Shown: positions 16,784 through 25,292 of the stretch, one piece after another
How the letters are laid out: every line of letters begins with the position of its first letter
Position numbering within the stretch: the first letter of the stretch is position 1
Assembly: GCF_018130385.1 (NCBI RefSeq)
Contig: NZ_JAFCLU010000006.1
Coordinates: forward strand, 1-64,000
DNA length: 64,000 nucleotides
Reading direction: 5' to 3'
Source: Bradyrhizobium sp. AUGA SZCCT0283
Lineage (GTDB): Bacteria; Pseudomonadota; Alphaproteobacteria; Rhizobiales; Xanthobacteraceae
Notes under the pieces: model-generated
Databases searched by the model: none
Seen by the model: the letters and a program-made list of their open reading frames with translations, nothing else
What the model was told of the DNA's origin: nothing
Program-made: the position numbers and the translations under genes

Positions 16784-18558
16784 GGCGCAGCTCCCTGAAC
16801 GGCCCGTGTCGCCTTCGGCGGCTGGTTCTGCGGAATGAAGTCCTGCGCTGCACCCGGCACGCTGTAGTCATACGCCCAGCGATAGACCACCGGGAGTTCC
16901 TTGCCCCAGTTGCCGTGCCCGGGCGGCGTCTCCGGCGTCTGCCACTCCAGTGTTGTCGCCCGCCATGGATTGCCACCAGAGGGTCTGCCCTTGAACAGGC
17001 TCCAGACAAGATTGAACAGGAACACCATCTGGGCGACACCCACGGTCAAAGCCACCACGGTGATAAAGGCATTGAGCGTATGGGCCGATGACGGGATGAA
17101 CGCCGCTTCGCCGATGTCATGATACCGGCGCGGAATTCCGAGCAACCCGAGATAATGCATGGGGAAGAAGATCAGATAGGCACCGAGGAACGTGACCCAG
17201 AAATGAAACTTGCCCAGCACGTCGTTGAGCATCCGTCCCGTTACCTTGGGGTACCAATGATAGATCGCGCCCAGCACAACCATGATTGGCGCCACGCCCA
17301 TCACCATATGGAAATGAGCGACGACGAACATGGTATCCGAAAGCGGGACGTCCACGACGACGTTGCCGAGGAAGAGGCCGGTGAGCCCGCCATTCACGAA
17401 CGTAATGATGAAGCCAAGGGCGAACAGCATCGGGACCGTGAGATGAATGTCGCCGCGCCACAGCGTCAGCACCCAGTTGTAGACCTTGATGGCGGTCGGG
17501 ATGGCGATGATGAGCGTCGTCGTGGCGAAGAAGAACCCGAAATGCGGGTGCATGCCGCTCACATACATGTGGTGCGCCCATACCACGAAACTGAGCGCGC
17601 CGATTCCCACGATAGCCCAGACCATCATGCGATAGCCGAAGATGTTCTTTCGCGCATGCGTGCTGATCAGATCGGAAACGATGCCGAAGGCCGGAAGTGC
17701 GACGATATAGACCTCAGGATGGCCGAAGAACCAGAACAGGTGCTGGAACAGGATCGGGCTGCCGCCGCCATACTTCATCTGCTGGCCCATCTCGACGAGT
17801 GCGGGCATGAAGAAGCTGGTTCCCAGCAAGCGGTCGAACAGCATCATGACAGAGGCGACGAACAGCGCCGGGAAAGCCAGCAGCGCCATCACGGTAGCTG
17901 TAAAAATGCCCCACACCGTCAGGGGCAAACGCATCAATGTCATGCCGCGTGTGCGCGCCTGCAGCACGGTCACGACGTAGTTCAGCCCGCCCATGGTGAA
18001 GCCGATGATGAACAGGATCAGCGACGCCAGCATCAGAACGATGCCCCAATCCTGCCCGGGGGTACCAGAGAGAATCGCCTGCGGCGGGTATAGCGTCCAG
18101 CCGGCGCCGGTTGGCCCGCCAGGCACGAAGAAGGTCGACGCCAACACCACGACGGCGAGCAGGTAGACCCAGTAGCTCAGCATGTTCACATAGGGGAAAA
18201 CCATGTCCCGGGCGCCGACCATCAGCGGGATCAGGTAGTTGCCGAAGCCTCCGAGGAACAAGGCCGTGAGCAGGTAGATCACCATGATCATGCCGTGCAT
18301 GGTGATGAACTGGAGATATTGATTTGCATCGATAAAGGAAAATGTGCCGGGAAATCCCAATTGCAGCCGCATCAGCCACGACAGCACCAGCGCGACCAGC
18401 CCGATTGCCGACGCCGTCAGCGAGTACTGGATGGCGATAACTTTGGCGTCCTGCGAAAAGACATACTGCGTCCACCAGCTTTTGGGATGATAGAGTTCAA
18501 CCTCCGGCACTTCGGCAGGCGGAACGTCTGCGATTCTGTCATACGGGACATCGACCAT
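16780..18558 (-). CDS. coxN: Cytochrome c oxidase subunit I (CoxN-like)
   Basis: A 592-residue catalytic subunit with about twelve membrane helices. Heme and copper ligands are visible: ITMHGMIM (His at about 88), GHPEVYIVALP (His 280, cross-linking Tyr 284), VWAHHMYVSGM, and VAHFHMVMG. Glu 282 in HPEVY, and GARDMVF...N with Asp and Asn, mark an A1-type oxidase with D-channel residues. The start at 18558 (MVDVPYDR) is chosen because GAGGAGG lies 8 bases upstream; an ATG at 18585 lacks a good site. It lies downstream of coxM and overlaps coxO by 4 bases. Confidence 0.93.
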   Translation of the reverse strand: MVDVPYDRIADVPPAEVPEVELYHPKSWWTQYVFSQDAKVIAIQYSLTASAIGLVALVLSWLMRLQLGFPGTFSFIDANQYLQFITMHGMIMVIYLLTALFLGGFGNYLIPLMVGARDMVFPYVNMLSYWVYLLAVVVLASTFFVPGGPTGAGWTLYPPQAILSGTPGQDWGIVLMLASLILFIIGFTMGGLNYVVTVLQARTRGMTLMRLPLTVWGIFTATVMALLAFPALFVASVMMLFDRLLGTSFFMPALVEMGQQMKYGGGSPILFQHLFWFFGHPEVYIVALPAFGIVSDLISTHARKNIFGYRMMVWAIVGIGALSFVVWAHHMYVSGMHPHFGFFFATTTLIIAIPTAIKVYNWVLTLWRGDIHLTVPMLFALGFIITFVNGGLTGLFLGNVVVDVPLSDTMFVVAHFHMVMGVAPIMVVLGAIYHWYPKVTGRMLNDVLGKFHFWVTFLGAYLIFFPMHYLGLLGIPRRYHDIGEAAFIPSSAHTLNAFITVVALTVGVAQMVFLFNLVWSLFKGRPSGGNPWRATTLEWQTPETPPGHGNWGKELPVVYRWAYDYSVPGAAQDFIPQNQPPKATRAVQGAAP

Positions 18559-18641
18559 CGAAGACACCTCCTCGGTCGTTTCCATAAGGCGGGCGATGAG
18601 TTGGTCTCACGCGCCCAATCTATCTTTGCAGCGGCATTTTC

Positions 18642-19475
18642 TTACTTGCCGCCGGATTCGTAGGTCGCCCTCATCACGGCGTTTCGGCCTGACAATTCCG
18701 CAAACGTCTTCTGCTTCTCCAGCCAGGCGTGATACTCACTCTCTTCGTCGACGATAACCTTGGCGCGCATCTGCGCATGCGCAGCGCCGCATAACTCGGC
18801 ACAGAGAACATCAAACGTTCCGGTTCGGATCGGGGTCATCCAGAAATAGGTGACCATGCCTGGGACCATGTCCATCTTGGCGCGGAACTCGGGCACATAG
18901 AAATCGTGCAGGACATCGAGGGAGCGGAGCAAAACCTTGACCGGCTTCCCGACGGGGAGGTGCAAGTCGTCACTTGCGATGACAACGTCGTCCTGCCCAT
19001 GCTTATCGTCGGGGTTCAACCCCATGGGGTTGTCGGAGCTGACGAAGCGAACATCGGTTGTGCCCATCCGGCCGTCCTTACCGGGGAGGCGGAAGCTCCA
19101 TTGCCACTGCTGGCCCATGACCTCGATCTCGGTGGCGTCCGCCGGAACCGTGACGAACTGGTGCCAGACAAACAGGCCAGGCGCCAACATGGCTGCGACG
19201 CCGATCCCAGTCCCGACGCTGAGCCACCACTCGAGCTTCTTGTTTTCCGGATTATAGTGTGCCTGTCTTCCTTCCTTGTGATGAAAGCGGAAGACGCAAT
19301 AGGCCATGAAAGCGATCACCGCGAAGAACACCACGCCGGTGATCCAGAACGTGATGCTGATGGTGTGGTCGATGTAGCTCCAGTTGGTGGCGATCGGCGT
19401 CCACCACCACGGGCTGTAGATGTGAAACAGCACCGAGCCGACCGCGACCAGAAGCAGTACGATAGCGACAACCAT
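18642..19475 (-). CDS. coxM: Cytochrome c oxidase subunit II with CuA site (CoxM-like)
   Basis: A 277-residue subunit II. The N-terminal part has about three hydrophobic segments, and the cupredoxin domain faces the periplasm. All CuA ligands are present: His 190 (VLHDFYVPE) and Cys 225, Glu 227, Cys 229, His 233 and Met 236 in CAELCGAAHAQM. The aromatic electron-entry patch is GQQWQWSF. It receives electrons from cytochrome c. An AAGGAG site precedes the ATG, and it is the first gene of the operon. CuA assembly in Bradyrhizobium depends on TlpA, encoded at 47.7 kb of this window. There is no C-terminal cytochrome c domain, so this is an aa3- and not a caa3-type subunit. Confidence 0.92.
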   Translation of the reverse strand: MVVAIVLLLVAVGSVLFHIYSPWWWTPIATNWSYIDHTISITFWITGVVFFAVIAFMAYCVFRFHHKEGRQAHYNPENKKLEWWLSVGTGIGVAAMLAPGLFVWHQFVTVPADATEIEVMGQQWQWSFRLPGKDGRMGTTDVRFVSSDNPMGLNPDDKHGQDDVVIASDDLHLPVGKPVKVLLRSLDVLHDFYVPEFRAKMDMVPGMVTYFWMTPIRTGTFDVLCAELCGAAHAQMRAKVIVDEESEYHAWLEKQKTFAELSGRNAVMRATYESGGK

Positions 19476-20012
19476 CCCTCGCTCCTTCTTGCCACTAAAG
19501 GCAACGGAGACGAATCAGAGGGCGGAGCACACACTCGTCTTGATGGCCGACTTCACATGCGCCATCGCAGTGCGTCTTGCCTCGCCCATTTGGCCGGTCG
19601 CGACATCAAAACGTGGCACGGAGCACACGTTACGACCGCTAATCATCGGATCCGGGCGTCTGGAAATTAAGATGATCCGCATCGCGCCGCGCGTCAATAG
19701 ATCAATAGAGAACGTTGGAATGCGCCACACTGGTGCCAGCACAATCGCTCGATGATGACGCAATGCACCAAATGACCGCTGGCGTGCACAATTCACCTAG
19801 CCGCGAGTGCAATTTTCGTGAGTGCTATTTGTCGCCAATCGCGCTAAACTTCTTTGGCAGGTCGCGACAAGTTTCGTCCGGCTAAGCTCCTTTCGATGAA
19901 CTTGGGTTTGCCGTACTCGGCTCGACCGCGACTCTCGCACATCAATGCGGAGACACGCGGGTTGCGGCGCGTCGTTTGAACGCCGCTACTGCGAGCACGG
20001 GAGGTTGCGTCC
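19476..20012. other. Gap between the cox operon and the DUF2189 gene
   Basis: No supported gene. The two flanking genes are divergent, so both promoters should lie here. I looked for FNR/FixK boxes (TTGAT-N4-ATCAA) and found only a poor half match (ttgatctattgacg on the minus strand near 19697-19711). GGGAGG just before 20013 is the ribosome binding site of the next gene. Confidence 0.6.
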
Positions 20013-20921
20013 ATGGCCACCACGTATTCCGACAACATCGCAAAATTTGGACGGCACGTTTTCGGCGACGCCGCCACATATCCCATTCGCAAGATCGAAC
20101 TATCCGACCTGGGCGAGGCGTTGCGCCTCGGCTGGGAAGACTTCAAGGCCATGCCAAGTCACGCGGTTGTGGTGTGCGTGATTTATCCCGTTCTCGGTAT
20201 TGCGCTGTTCAGGATGGTCCTTGGCTATTCGATACTGCCGCTGCTGTTTCCGCTGGCGGCCGGGTTTGCCTTGCTTGGACCCTTTGCCGCGATTGGTCTC
20301 TACGAGCTCAGCCGCCGCCGCGAGCGCGGCGAGGATGTCGGCGTATGGGATGCGCTTCACGTGCTGCGCGCCCCGGCTTTCGGCGCCATGATCGAACTCG
20401 GCGTACTCCTGCTCGTTCTGTTCGGAGCCTGGATCGGCGTAGCGAACGCTATCTACGTCACAATCTTCGGCCACGCACCGGCTGCGAGCATCCCCGATTT
20501 CGCAACGCGCGTGCTGACGACGCCGGAAGGATGGTCGCTCATCATCGTCGGTTGCGGCATTGGTTTTCTGTTCGCGGTCGTTTCGCTGTGCGTCAGTGTC
20601 GTGTCGTTTCCGTTGATGCTCGACCGGCATGCCACTGCGATAGACGCCATCCGGACGTCGATGCGGGCTGTGATGATGAATCCGGTTGCCATGGCCGGGT
20701 GGGGGCTGATCGTCGCGGCGCTGCTGGTGATCGGTTCGATACCGCTCTTCGTCGGTCTCGCCGTCGTTCTGCCGGTGCTCGGCCATGCCACCTGGCATCT
20801 GTACCGGAAAGTGGTGGAGCCGAATCCCAACCCTCCACAGGAAGAACCCCACCTGCGGAAAGGACACCGCTACGCGGCGGATTTCCCGGCCAATCTGTTC
20901 CCGTGGAGCCGCGAGCGCTAG
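20013..20921 (+). CDS. DUF2189 integral membrane protein
   Basis: A 302-residue membrane protein of the DUF2189 family. After a 60-residue polar N-terminus (IRKIELSDLGEALRLGWEDF is the family opening) there are about six hydrophobic helices, including ILPLLFPLAAGFALLGPFA, LGVLLLVLFGAWIGVANAI and GWGLIVAALLVIGSIPLF. The C-terminus is polar (HATWHLYRKVVEPN... SRER). GGGAGG lies 8 bases before the ATG. It is divergent from the cox operon. Function is unknown; the family is widespread in alphaproteobacteria, and its proximity to the oxidase may be chance. Confidence 0.85.
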   Translation: MATTYSDNIAKFGRHVFGDAATYPIRKIELSDLGEALRLGWEDFKAMPSHAVVVCVIYPVLGIALFRMVLGYSILPLLFPLAAGFALLGPFAAIGLYELSRRRERGEDVGVWDALHVLRAPAFGAMIELGVLLLVLFGAWIGVANAIYVTIFGHAPAASIPDFATRVLTTPEGWSLIIVGCGIGFLFAVVSLCVSVVSFPLMLDRHATAIDAIRTSMRAVMMNPVAMAGWGLIVAALLVIGSIPLFVGLAVVLPVLGHATWHLYRKVVEPNPNPPQEEPHLRKGHRYAADFPANLFPWSRER

Positions 20922-21017
20922 CTCGTAATGATTGAACGGATCCCGGAGTCGCACCGCCGATTCGTATCTACCCGGCGAAGGCCGCCGCTTGGCGAATTGC
21001 AGCTTGGCTGGTTGAGG

Positions 21018-21248
21018 CTAGAAACCGGCCCCCGATATCAACAGAACTGCACCGAGTGCCATAAGGAAAAGGCCCGGCCAATTCGTTCCGAGCCCCAGGA
21101 ATCGCAAGCTGCGCCGTGGCGGCTCCAAAGTATCGCGAGCGGGCCGGGAGGGATCCCGGCCACTAAGCGGTCCCCGCCAAATAGCGGTGCGTGCCATGTA
21201 GAGGATTCCGCCGATAACGAGGAGCGCGCCAAGTCCCATCAGGAACAT
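21018..21248 (-). CDS. Small two-helix membrane protein
   Basis: A 76-residue protein with hydrophobic segments at both ends (FLMGLGALLVIGGILYMA and GLFLMALGAVLLISGAGF) and a basic proline-rich loop between them (RDPSRPARDTLEPPRRSLR). The start at 21248 is set by a strong GGGAGG site directly upstream; upstream codons in the same frame lack such a site. Both ends carry an L/F-M-x-L-G-A-x-L-x-I pattern, so it looks like an internal duplication. No family name is assigned. Confidence 0.7.
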   Translation of the reverse strand: MFLMGLGALLVIGGILYMARTAIWRGPLSGRDPSRPARDTLEPPRRSLRFLGLGTNWPGLFLMALGAVLLISGAGF

Positions 21249-21417
21249 TCTCGCCTCCCTATTTGCCGCTGCCCCGCGCAATACAACCGGACTCAAGAAT
21301 CCAGGCTCGAAAACGTTCCCGGCCAAGCGCTGTAATCCAACAGCTCGCTGTCCGACTTGAGTCCGGAATGCAAACCAGAGCGGGCGTCCATCGACCACTC
21401 TGAATTGGGTTGACGTC

Positions 21418-22605
21418 CTAAAACAGCGGCGGCACCTGCCCGACTTTCAGCGGACCCAGAAACACCGCGCCGTCGACGAAGCGCAGCGGGAAGGCGCGGG
21501 CCTTTTTGCCTTCGAGCTCCGCCTCCTTGCCGAGCGAGTTGATGCCCGCGGCGACGCCGGCATTGGCGTTCTGCTTGACGACCTTGCCGAGGCCCGGGAT
21601 CGCCTTGTCGAGCGCGCCGAACATTTTGTTGAGGTCCTGCGTCTTGACGCCTGGCGCTACGCGATCGAGCGTTGCCTGCGGCACGCCCTCTTCCAGCATC
21701 TTTTCGATGCCAAGCGCCGGGATCACCTTCTCAATCCCCGCCACCGTCATCTGCAATTCGCCGTCGATCCGCCCCTGGGCGTTAAGGGTCAACGTGCCCG
21801 CGGCCATCGAGATCAGATCGCCCTGCTGAACCCGCGAGCGCACGATCTCGACATGGCCGCCCGCCGCCTGGATTTCCCTGAACCGTTCCGGCCAAGGCTT
21901 TGGCTTGAAATCCTTCAAGCCGCTCAACCTGGTTTGAACGTCGACATCGAACGGCGCAGCCAGCACCGGGTGCACTTCCTGCACGCTGCCGCCCGCTATC
22001 TGCAACACGGTTTCAATGACGGGACGATCCTGCGCCGAGCCTTCGGCGAACCGGCCGTGCAGTTCGGCATGGCCGGCGCGCGCGAGCGGCGTCTGCACCG
22101 GTCCGTTGATACGGTCGATCGAGGGATTCTCGAACACGATGGAGGCGCGCTGCGGAATGTCGGGCAGTCCGCTGACGCTGCTGCGGCCGGTGGCCCAATT
22201 CACCTTCAGCGACGGCGGCTGGCCGCGATCGGCCAGCGTGGCCGGCGCCTTGAATTCGGCGATCAGCAATTTCGGTTGGTAGATCTGCGCGATCACCATG
22301 ATTTCGCCGAGCCGCGCGGTGAACGGCGCCTGCGCGCCCGCCGTCTGCGATACCAGCGCGACGCTGGCGTCGTCGCAGCGGACTTCGAGGCGGAACGGAT
22401 AGCCCGCCACGGAGCGCTTGCCGCATTCATAGACGCGCCCGGATTTTGCCTCCTGCGCCGCCCACGCGTCGGCGCGCACGCCGACCTCGGACGCGGCATA
22501 GAACCAGAACGCGCTCCATGCCGCGGCGGCGACGACGAGCAGTGCGGGCATGATGAAGAGGCGCCACAGCGGGCGCCGGCGCGGCGCGGGGGTCGTGTCA
22601 GGCAT
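21418..22605 (-). CDS. DUF2125 family exported protein
   Basis: A 395-residue protein of the DUF2125 family. After a short basic N-terminus (RRRPLWR) comes one hydrophobic helix (LFIMPALLVVAAAAWSAFWF), so it is membrane-anchored with a periplasmic body. The domain opens with GVRADAWAAQEAKSGRVYEC and SVAGYPFRLEVRC, a pattern typical of the family, and ends in GPLKVGQVPPLF. The start at 22605 is preferred because AAAGGA lies upstream. It is divergent from the ChaC-like gene. A deleted, decayed fragment of a closely related gene lies at 13484-13607. The biochemical role of DUF2125 is not known to me. Confidence 0.85.
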   Translation of the reverse strand: MPDTTPAPRRRPLWRLFIMPALLVVAAAAWSAFWFYAASEVGVRADAWAAQEAKSGRVYECGKRSVAGYPFRLEVRCDDASVALVSQTAGAQAPFTARLGEIMVIAQIYQPKLLIAEFKAPATLADRGQPPSLKVNWATGRSSVSGLPDIPQRASIVFENPSIDRINGPVQTPLARAGHAELHGRFAEGSAQDRPVIETVLQIAGGSVQEVHPVLAAPFDVDVQTRLSGLKDFKPKPWPERFREIQAAGGHVEIVRSRVQQGDLISMAAGTLTLNAQGRIDGELQMTVAGIEKVIPALGIEKMLEEGVPQATLDRVAPGVKTQDLNKMFGALDKAIPGLGKVVKQNANAGVAAGINSLGKEAELEGKKARAFPLRFVDGAVFLGPLKVGQVPPLF

Positions 22606-22715
22606 GCGGCGTCCTTTGGCTAGCGATTTTGTCAAATGTAAGCATCCACTCCCCACAACAAAAGGCATTGATTTCACTTCGCTTTGTCGTTCCGTTCTGG
22701 TAGCGGTGCGCGGGC

Positions 22716-23321
22716 ATGTCCGCGAACGCTCTCAACGATACGGAATTCTCGACAGGCGACCTCTGGGTGTTCGGCTACGGCTCCCTGATGTGGCGCCCGG
22801 GCTTCGAATTCATCGAACGGGCTCCGGCGCGGCTGATCGGCGAACACCGCGCGCTCTGCGTCTATTCCTTCGTCCATCGCGGCACGCCGGAGAAGCCCGG
22901 CCTCGTGCTCGGTCTCGACCGCGGCGGCGCCTGTCGCGGAGTCGCGTTCCGGGTCGCGGAGAAGAATCGCACAGCCACCATCGCCTATTTGCGTGAGCGC
23001 GAGCAGGTCACCTCGGTCTACCGCGAGGTGAAACGATCGGTGTGGCTGGAGAACGAGGCGCGCCAGCGTGTCAGCGCACTCGTCTACGTGGTCGACCGCG
23101 GCCATGTGCAATATGCCGGGCGGCTGTCGCCGGCGGAACAATTGCGCCATGTGCTGCAAGGGCACGGCCAGTCCGGCGTCAACCGCGACTATGTTCTGGC
23201 CACCGTGAAGGCGATCGAGGCGGAAGGTTTTCGCGATTCCCAATTGCATCGGCTGGCGATGATGCTGCACGATCAGCATCGGCTCCATCCACCCGTTCAA
23301 GGCGCGCAAGATGCGCCCTAA
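22716..23321 (+). CDS. chaC: Gamma-glutamylcyclotransferase, ChaC type
   Basis: A 201-residue ChaC/GGCT-like protein. The substrate-binding loop is LWVFGYGSLMWRPGF (residues about 16-30), followed by RALCVYSFVHRGTPEKPGLVLGLDRGGACRG-type strands (split over residues 45-75). A glutamate in YLREREQ is the likely catalytic acid/base. ChaC enzymes cleave glutathione to 5-oxoproline and Cys-Gly. It is divergent from the DUF2125 gene. No ribosome binding site is obvious before the ATG. Identification by motif and length is good; activity on glutathione is inferred from the family. Confidence 0.88.
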   Translation: MSANALNDTEFSTGDLWVFGYGSLMWRPGFEFIERAPARLIGEHRALCVYSFVHRGTPEKPGLVLGLDRGGACRGVAFRVAEKNRTATIAYLREREQVTSVYREVKRSVWLENEARQRVSALVYVVDRGHVQYAGRLSPAEQLRHVLQGHGQSGVNRDYVLATVKAIEAEGFRDSQLHRLAMMLHDQHRLHPPVQGAQDAP

Positions 23322-23462
23322 CCCGGCGCGCGCGGCCCGGTGGGCGGCCCCCCACACGCCGCCTTACGAAATTGCTAACCGGTTCGCTTCTTGGTAGAAA
23401 AACGTCACACTCCCGTCGCCAGCGATTCCGTCCTCGAACCCATTTGCCAAGGGCCTGCCGGA

Positions 23463-23705
23463 ATGACCGAAAACCCGAAGAACATCGGCTCGGCTGCCCT
23501 GCTTGGCGGCGCGTTCTATTTGATTTCGACCTGCCCGAGCTTCGCCTATCTGGATCCGGGTTCCGGCAGCATGCTTCTGACCGCCATCCTCGGCATCCTG
23601 GCTGCGACGACCTACACGTTGAAGGGTTACTTCCATAAGGTAACCGCCCCGTTCCGCAAAAATCGTCCCGAAGCCGGCGACCCCGCCGGGCAGACGAAAG
23701 ATTGA
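23463..23705 (+). CDS. Small membrane protein with a YLDPGSGS motif
   Basis: An 80-residue protein. A polar start (MTENPKNIGS) leads into one hydrophobic stretch ending TCPSFAYLDPGSGS, followed by a second helix (MLLTAILGILAATTYTLKG) and a basic tail (KVTAPFRKNRPEAGD). The Y-x-D-P-G-S-G-S motif marks a group of small membrane proteins often found beside methyltransferase and sulfatase-type genes, exactly as here. AAGGG lies before the ATG. An in-frame upstream start would add 24 residues without membrane character. It is the first gene of the putative three-gene cluster at 23.4-28.3 kb. Confidence 0.65.
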   Translation: MTENPKNIGSAALLGGAFYLISTCPSFAYLDPGSGSMLLTAILGILAATTYTLKGYFHKVTAPFRKNRPEAGDPAGQTKD

Positions 23706-23717
23706 GCGCTTCGTCCG

Positions 23718-23798
23718 TTGCGTGAGATGAACATTGCGTGAGATGAGGCTTCCTGAAGAGAGACTTCCTGAAAACAGACTTCCTGAAAACAGACTTGG
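23718..23798 (+). repeat. Short tandem repeats upstream of the methyltransferase gene
   Basis: Two repeat types stand side by side. ttgcgtgagatga occurs at 23718-23730 and again after 3 bases. Then a 15-base unit, agacttcctgaaaac, occurs perfectly at 23761-23775 and 23776-23790, with a degenerate copy before (23746-23760, aggcttcctgaagag) and a partial copy after (23791-23798). Confidence 0.85.
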
Positions 23799-23858
23799 AG
23801 AGCTCGCTCTCGAATTGGCGCAATGGCCCCTCGCCGCGACGAATAGAATTCGAAGGAC

Positions 23859-25292
23859 ATGACCCCCGAGCACGGCTCATTTCGCGACGCGAGCAATCGA
23901 GTTTTCTATCACCATGGCGAGGTGTTCCGCAGCTTGAGCGCGGAAGCAGCCGCCAACTGGCATCAGCTCCGGCAAACGGCTTTCTTCCGGCGGCTCATGG
24001 AAAGCGGCGCGGTCGTCGGCACCGAGACGGAGGGTCGCTCCGACGTACCGGCGCGGGTCTCCGGTCATTGGGCCGCGGTCCTGCGGCACGAGCGGATCCC
24101 CTTCATCTCCTATCCCTATGAATGGACGTTCGGGATGCTGAAGGATGCGGCCCTGCTGCACCTCGACGTTCTCGAGCAGGCGCTGGAGAACGGCTGGACG
24201 CTGAAGGACGGCTCCGCCTACAATTTGCAATGGCGAGGGCAACGGCCGGTCTTCATCGACGTCTCGTCATTCGAACCCTATCGCGACGGCGATTCCTGGA
24301 CCGGATATCGCCAGTTCTGCATGATGTTCATCATCCCCCTCCTCCTCAAGGCGCATCGCGACATCCAGATTGCGCCGCTGCTACGCAGCAATCTGGAAGG
24401 CGTCGATCCGGAGGAGGCGCTGAAATTCATCTCCCTGCGCGACATTTTCCGCCGCGGCGTCTTTACGCACCTCTATTTGCACGCCCGCCTGCAGGCCCGC
24501 GCCAGCCGGGCCGAGGCGCGGACGACTGCCGCGGATGCCGCGCCGGCAAAATGGCCGGTCCGGCAAACGCGCGAGATGACGCTGCGCATGGTGCAATCCA
24601 TCAAGCGGATGGTCGCGAAGCTCGAACGCAGGCGCGGCGAGACCGCGTGGTCCGCCTACGAGAAGACCCATTCCTACGACGACGTCTCGCTTTTCGAAAA
24701 GAAGGGTTTCGTCGAACGGCATGTCCGCGGCAAGCGATGGCGGATGGCCTATGATCTCGGCAGCAATACGGGCACTTTCGCGCGGCTGTGCAGCGATCAC
24801 GCCGATCACGTCATCGCCGTCGATGAGGACGAGCTCGCCGTCGACACGCTGTACCACCGGCTGAAGACGGAAAGACCTGACAACGTCACGCCGCTGGTGA
24901 TGCAGCTGGGCAACGTATCGCCGGACCAGGGCTGGCGCGGCCGGGAACGGAAATCATTCGACGACCGCGGCAAGCCCGATCTTATTCTGTGCCTGGCGTT
25001 GATTCATCACATGGTGATCACGGCGAATATTCCGATGCAGGACTTTCTGCAGTGGATTCGCAGTTTCGATGCGGCGGTCGTGCTGGAATTCGTGGGGCCT
25101 GAGGACGAGATGACGTTGCGCCTGCTGAGAAACAAGAGAAACAAACATCCCGACTATACGCTAGCCCAGTTTGAATCCGCCGCCGCTTTGATGTTCGACA
25201 TCGCCGACAAGGCGCCGCTCAAGGAAGGCCGCAGGCACATCTATTTTCTTCAGCCGAAACCAGCGTCGGCTCCATCCCCGAGCGCGGCATGA
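23859..25292 (+). CDS. Class I SAM-dependent methyltransferase with an N-terminal extension
   Basis: A 477-residue protein. The C-terminal half is a Rossmann-type methyltransferase: motif I AYDLGSNTGTFARLC (around residue 295), the acidic end of strand 2 IAVDEDELAVD, and a motif IV-like region LILCLALIHHMVI. The first 270 residues (PFISYPYEWTFGMLKDAALL, YNLQWRGQRPVFIDVSSF) form an extension often seen with this group. Its stop overlaps the sulfatase start (ATGA), so the two are translated together. Such enzymes may modify a glycan, lipid or protein; the acceptor is unknown. It is cytoplasmic, whereas its partner protein has a periplasmic catalytic domain. Confidence 0.85.
   Translation: MTPEHGSFRDASNRVFYHHGEVFRSLSAEAAANWHQLRQTAFFRRLMESGAVVGTETEGRSDVPARVSGHWAAVLRHERIPFISYPYEWTFGMLKDAALLHLDVLEQALENGWTLKDGSAYNLQWRGQRPVFIDVSSFEPYRDGDSWTGYRQFCMMFIIPLLLKAHRDIQIAPLLRSNLEGVDPEEALKFISLRDIFRRGVFTHLYLHARLQARASRAEARTTAADAAPAKWPVRQTREMTLRMVQSIKRMVAKLERRRGETAWSAYEKTHSYDDVSLFEKKGFVERHVRGKRWRMAYDLGSNTGTFARLCSDHADHVIAVDEDELAVDTLYHRLKTERPDNVTPLVMQLGNVSPDQGWRGRERKSFDDRGKPDLILCLALIHHMVITANIPMQDFLQWIRSFDAAVVLEFVGPEDEMTLRLLRNKRNKHPDYTLAQFESAAALMFDIADKAPLKEGRRHIYFLQPKPASAPSPSAA

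Noticed and set aside
17119..18093. 324-codon plus-strand frame opposite coxN
   Set aside because: It is the complement of a confidently assigned oxidase subunit I gene; its His/Asp/Glu-rich content is typical of antisense to membrane proteins.
19697..19711. Possible FNR/FixK box upstream of the cox operon
   Set aside because: Only one half-site matches; the second half (tgacg) does not fit TTGAT-N4-ATCAA.
19515..19796. 93-codon minus-strand frame upstream of coxM
   Set aside because: No ribosome binding site, arginine-rich, and it would occupy the expected promoter region.
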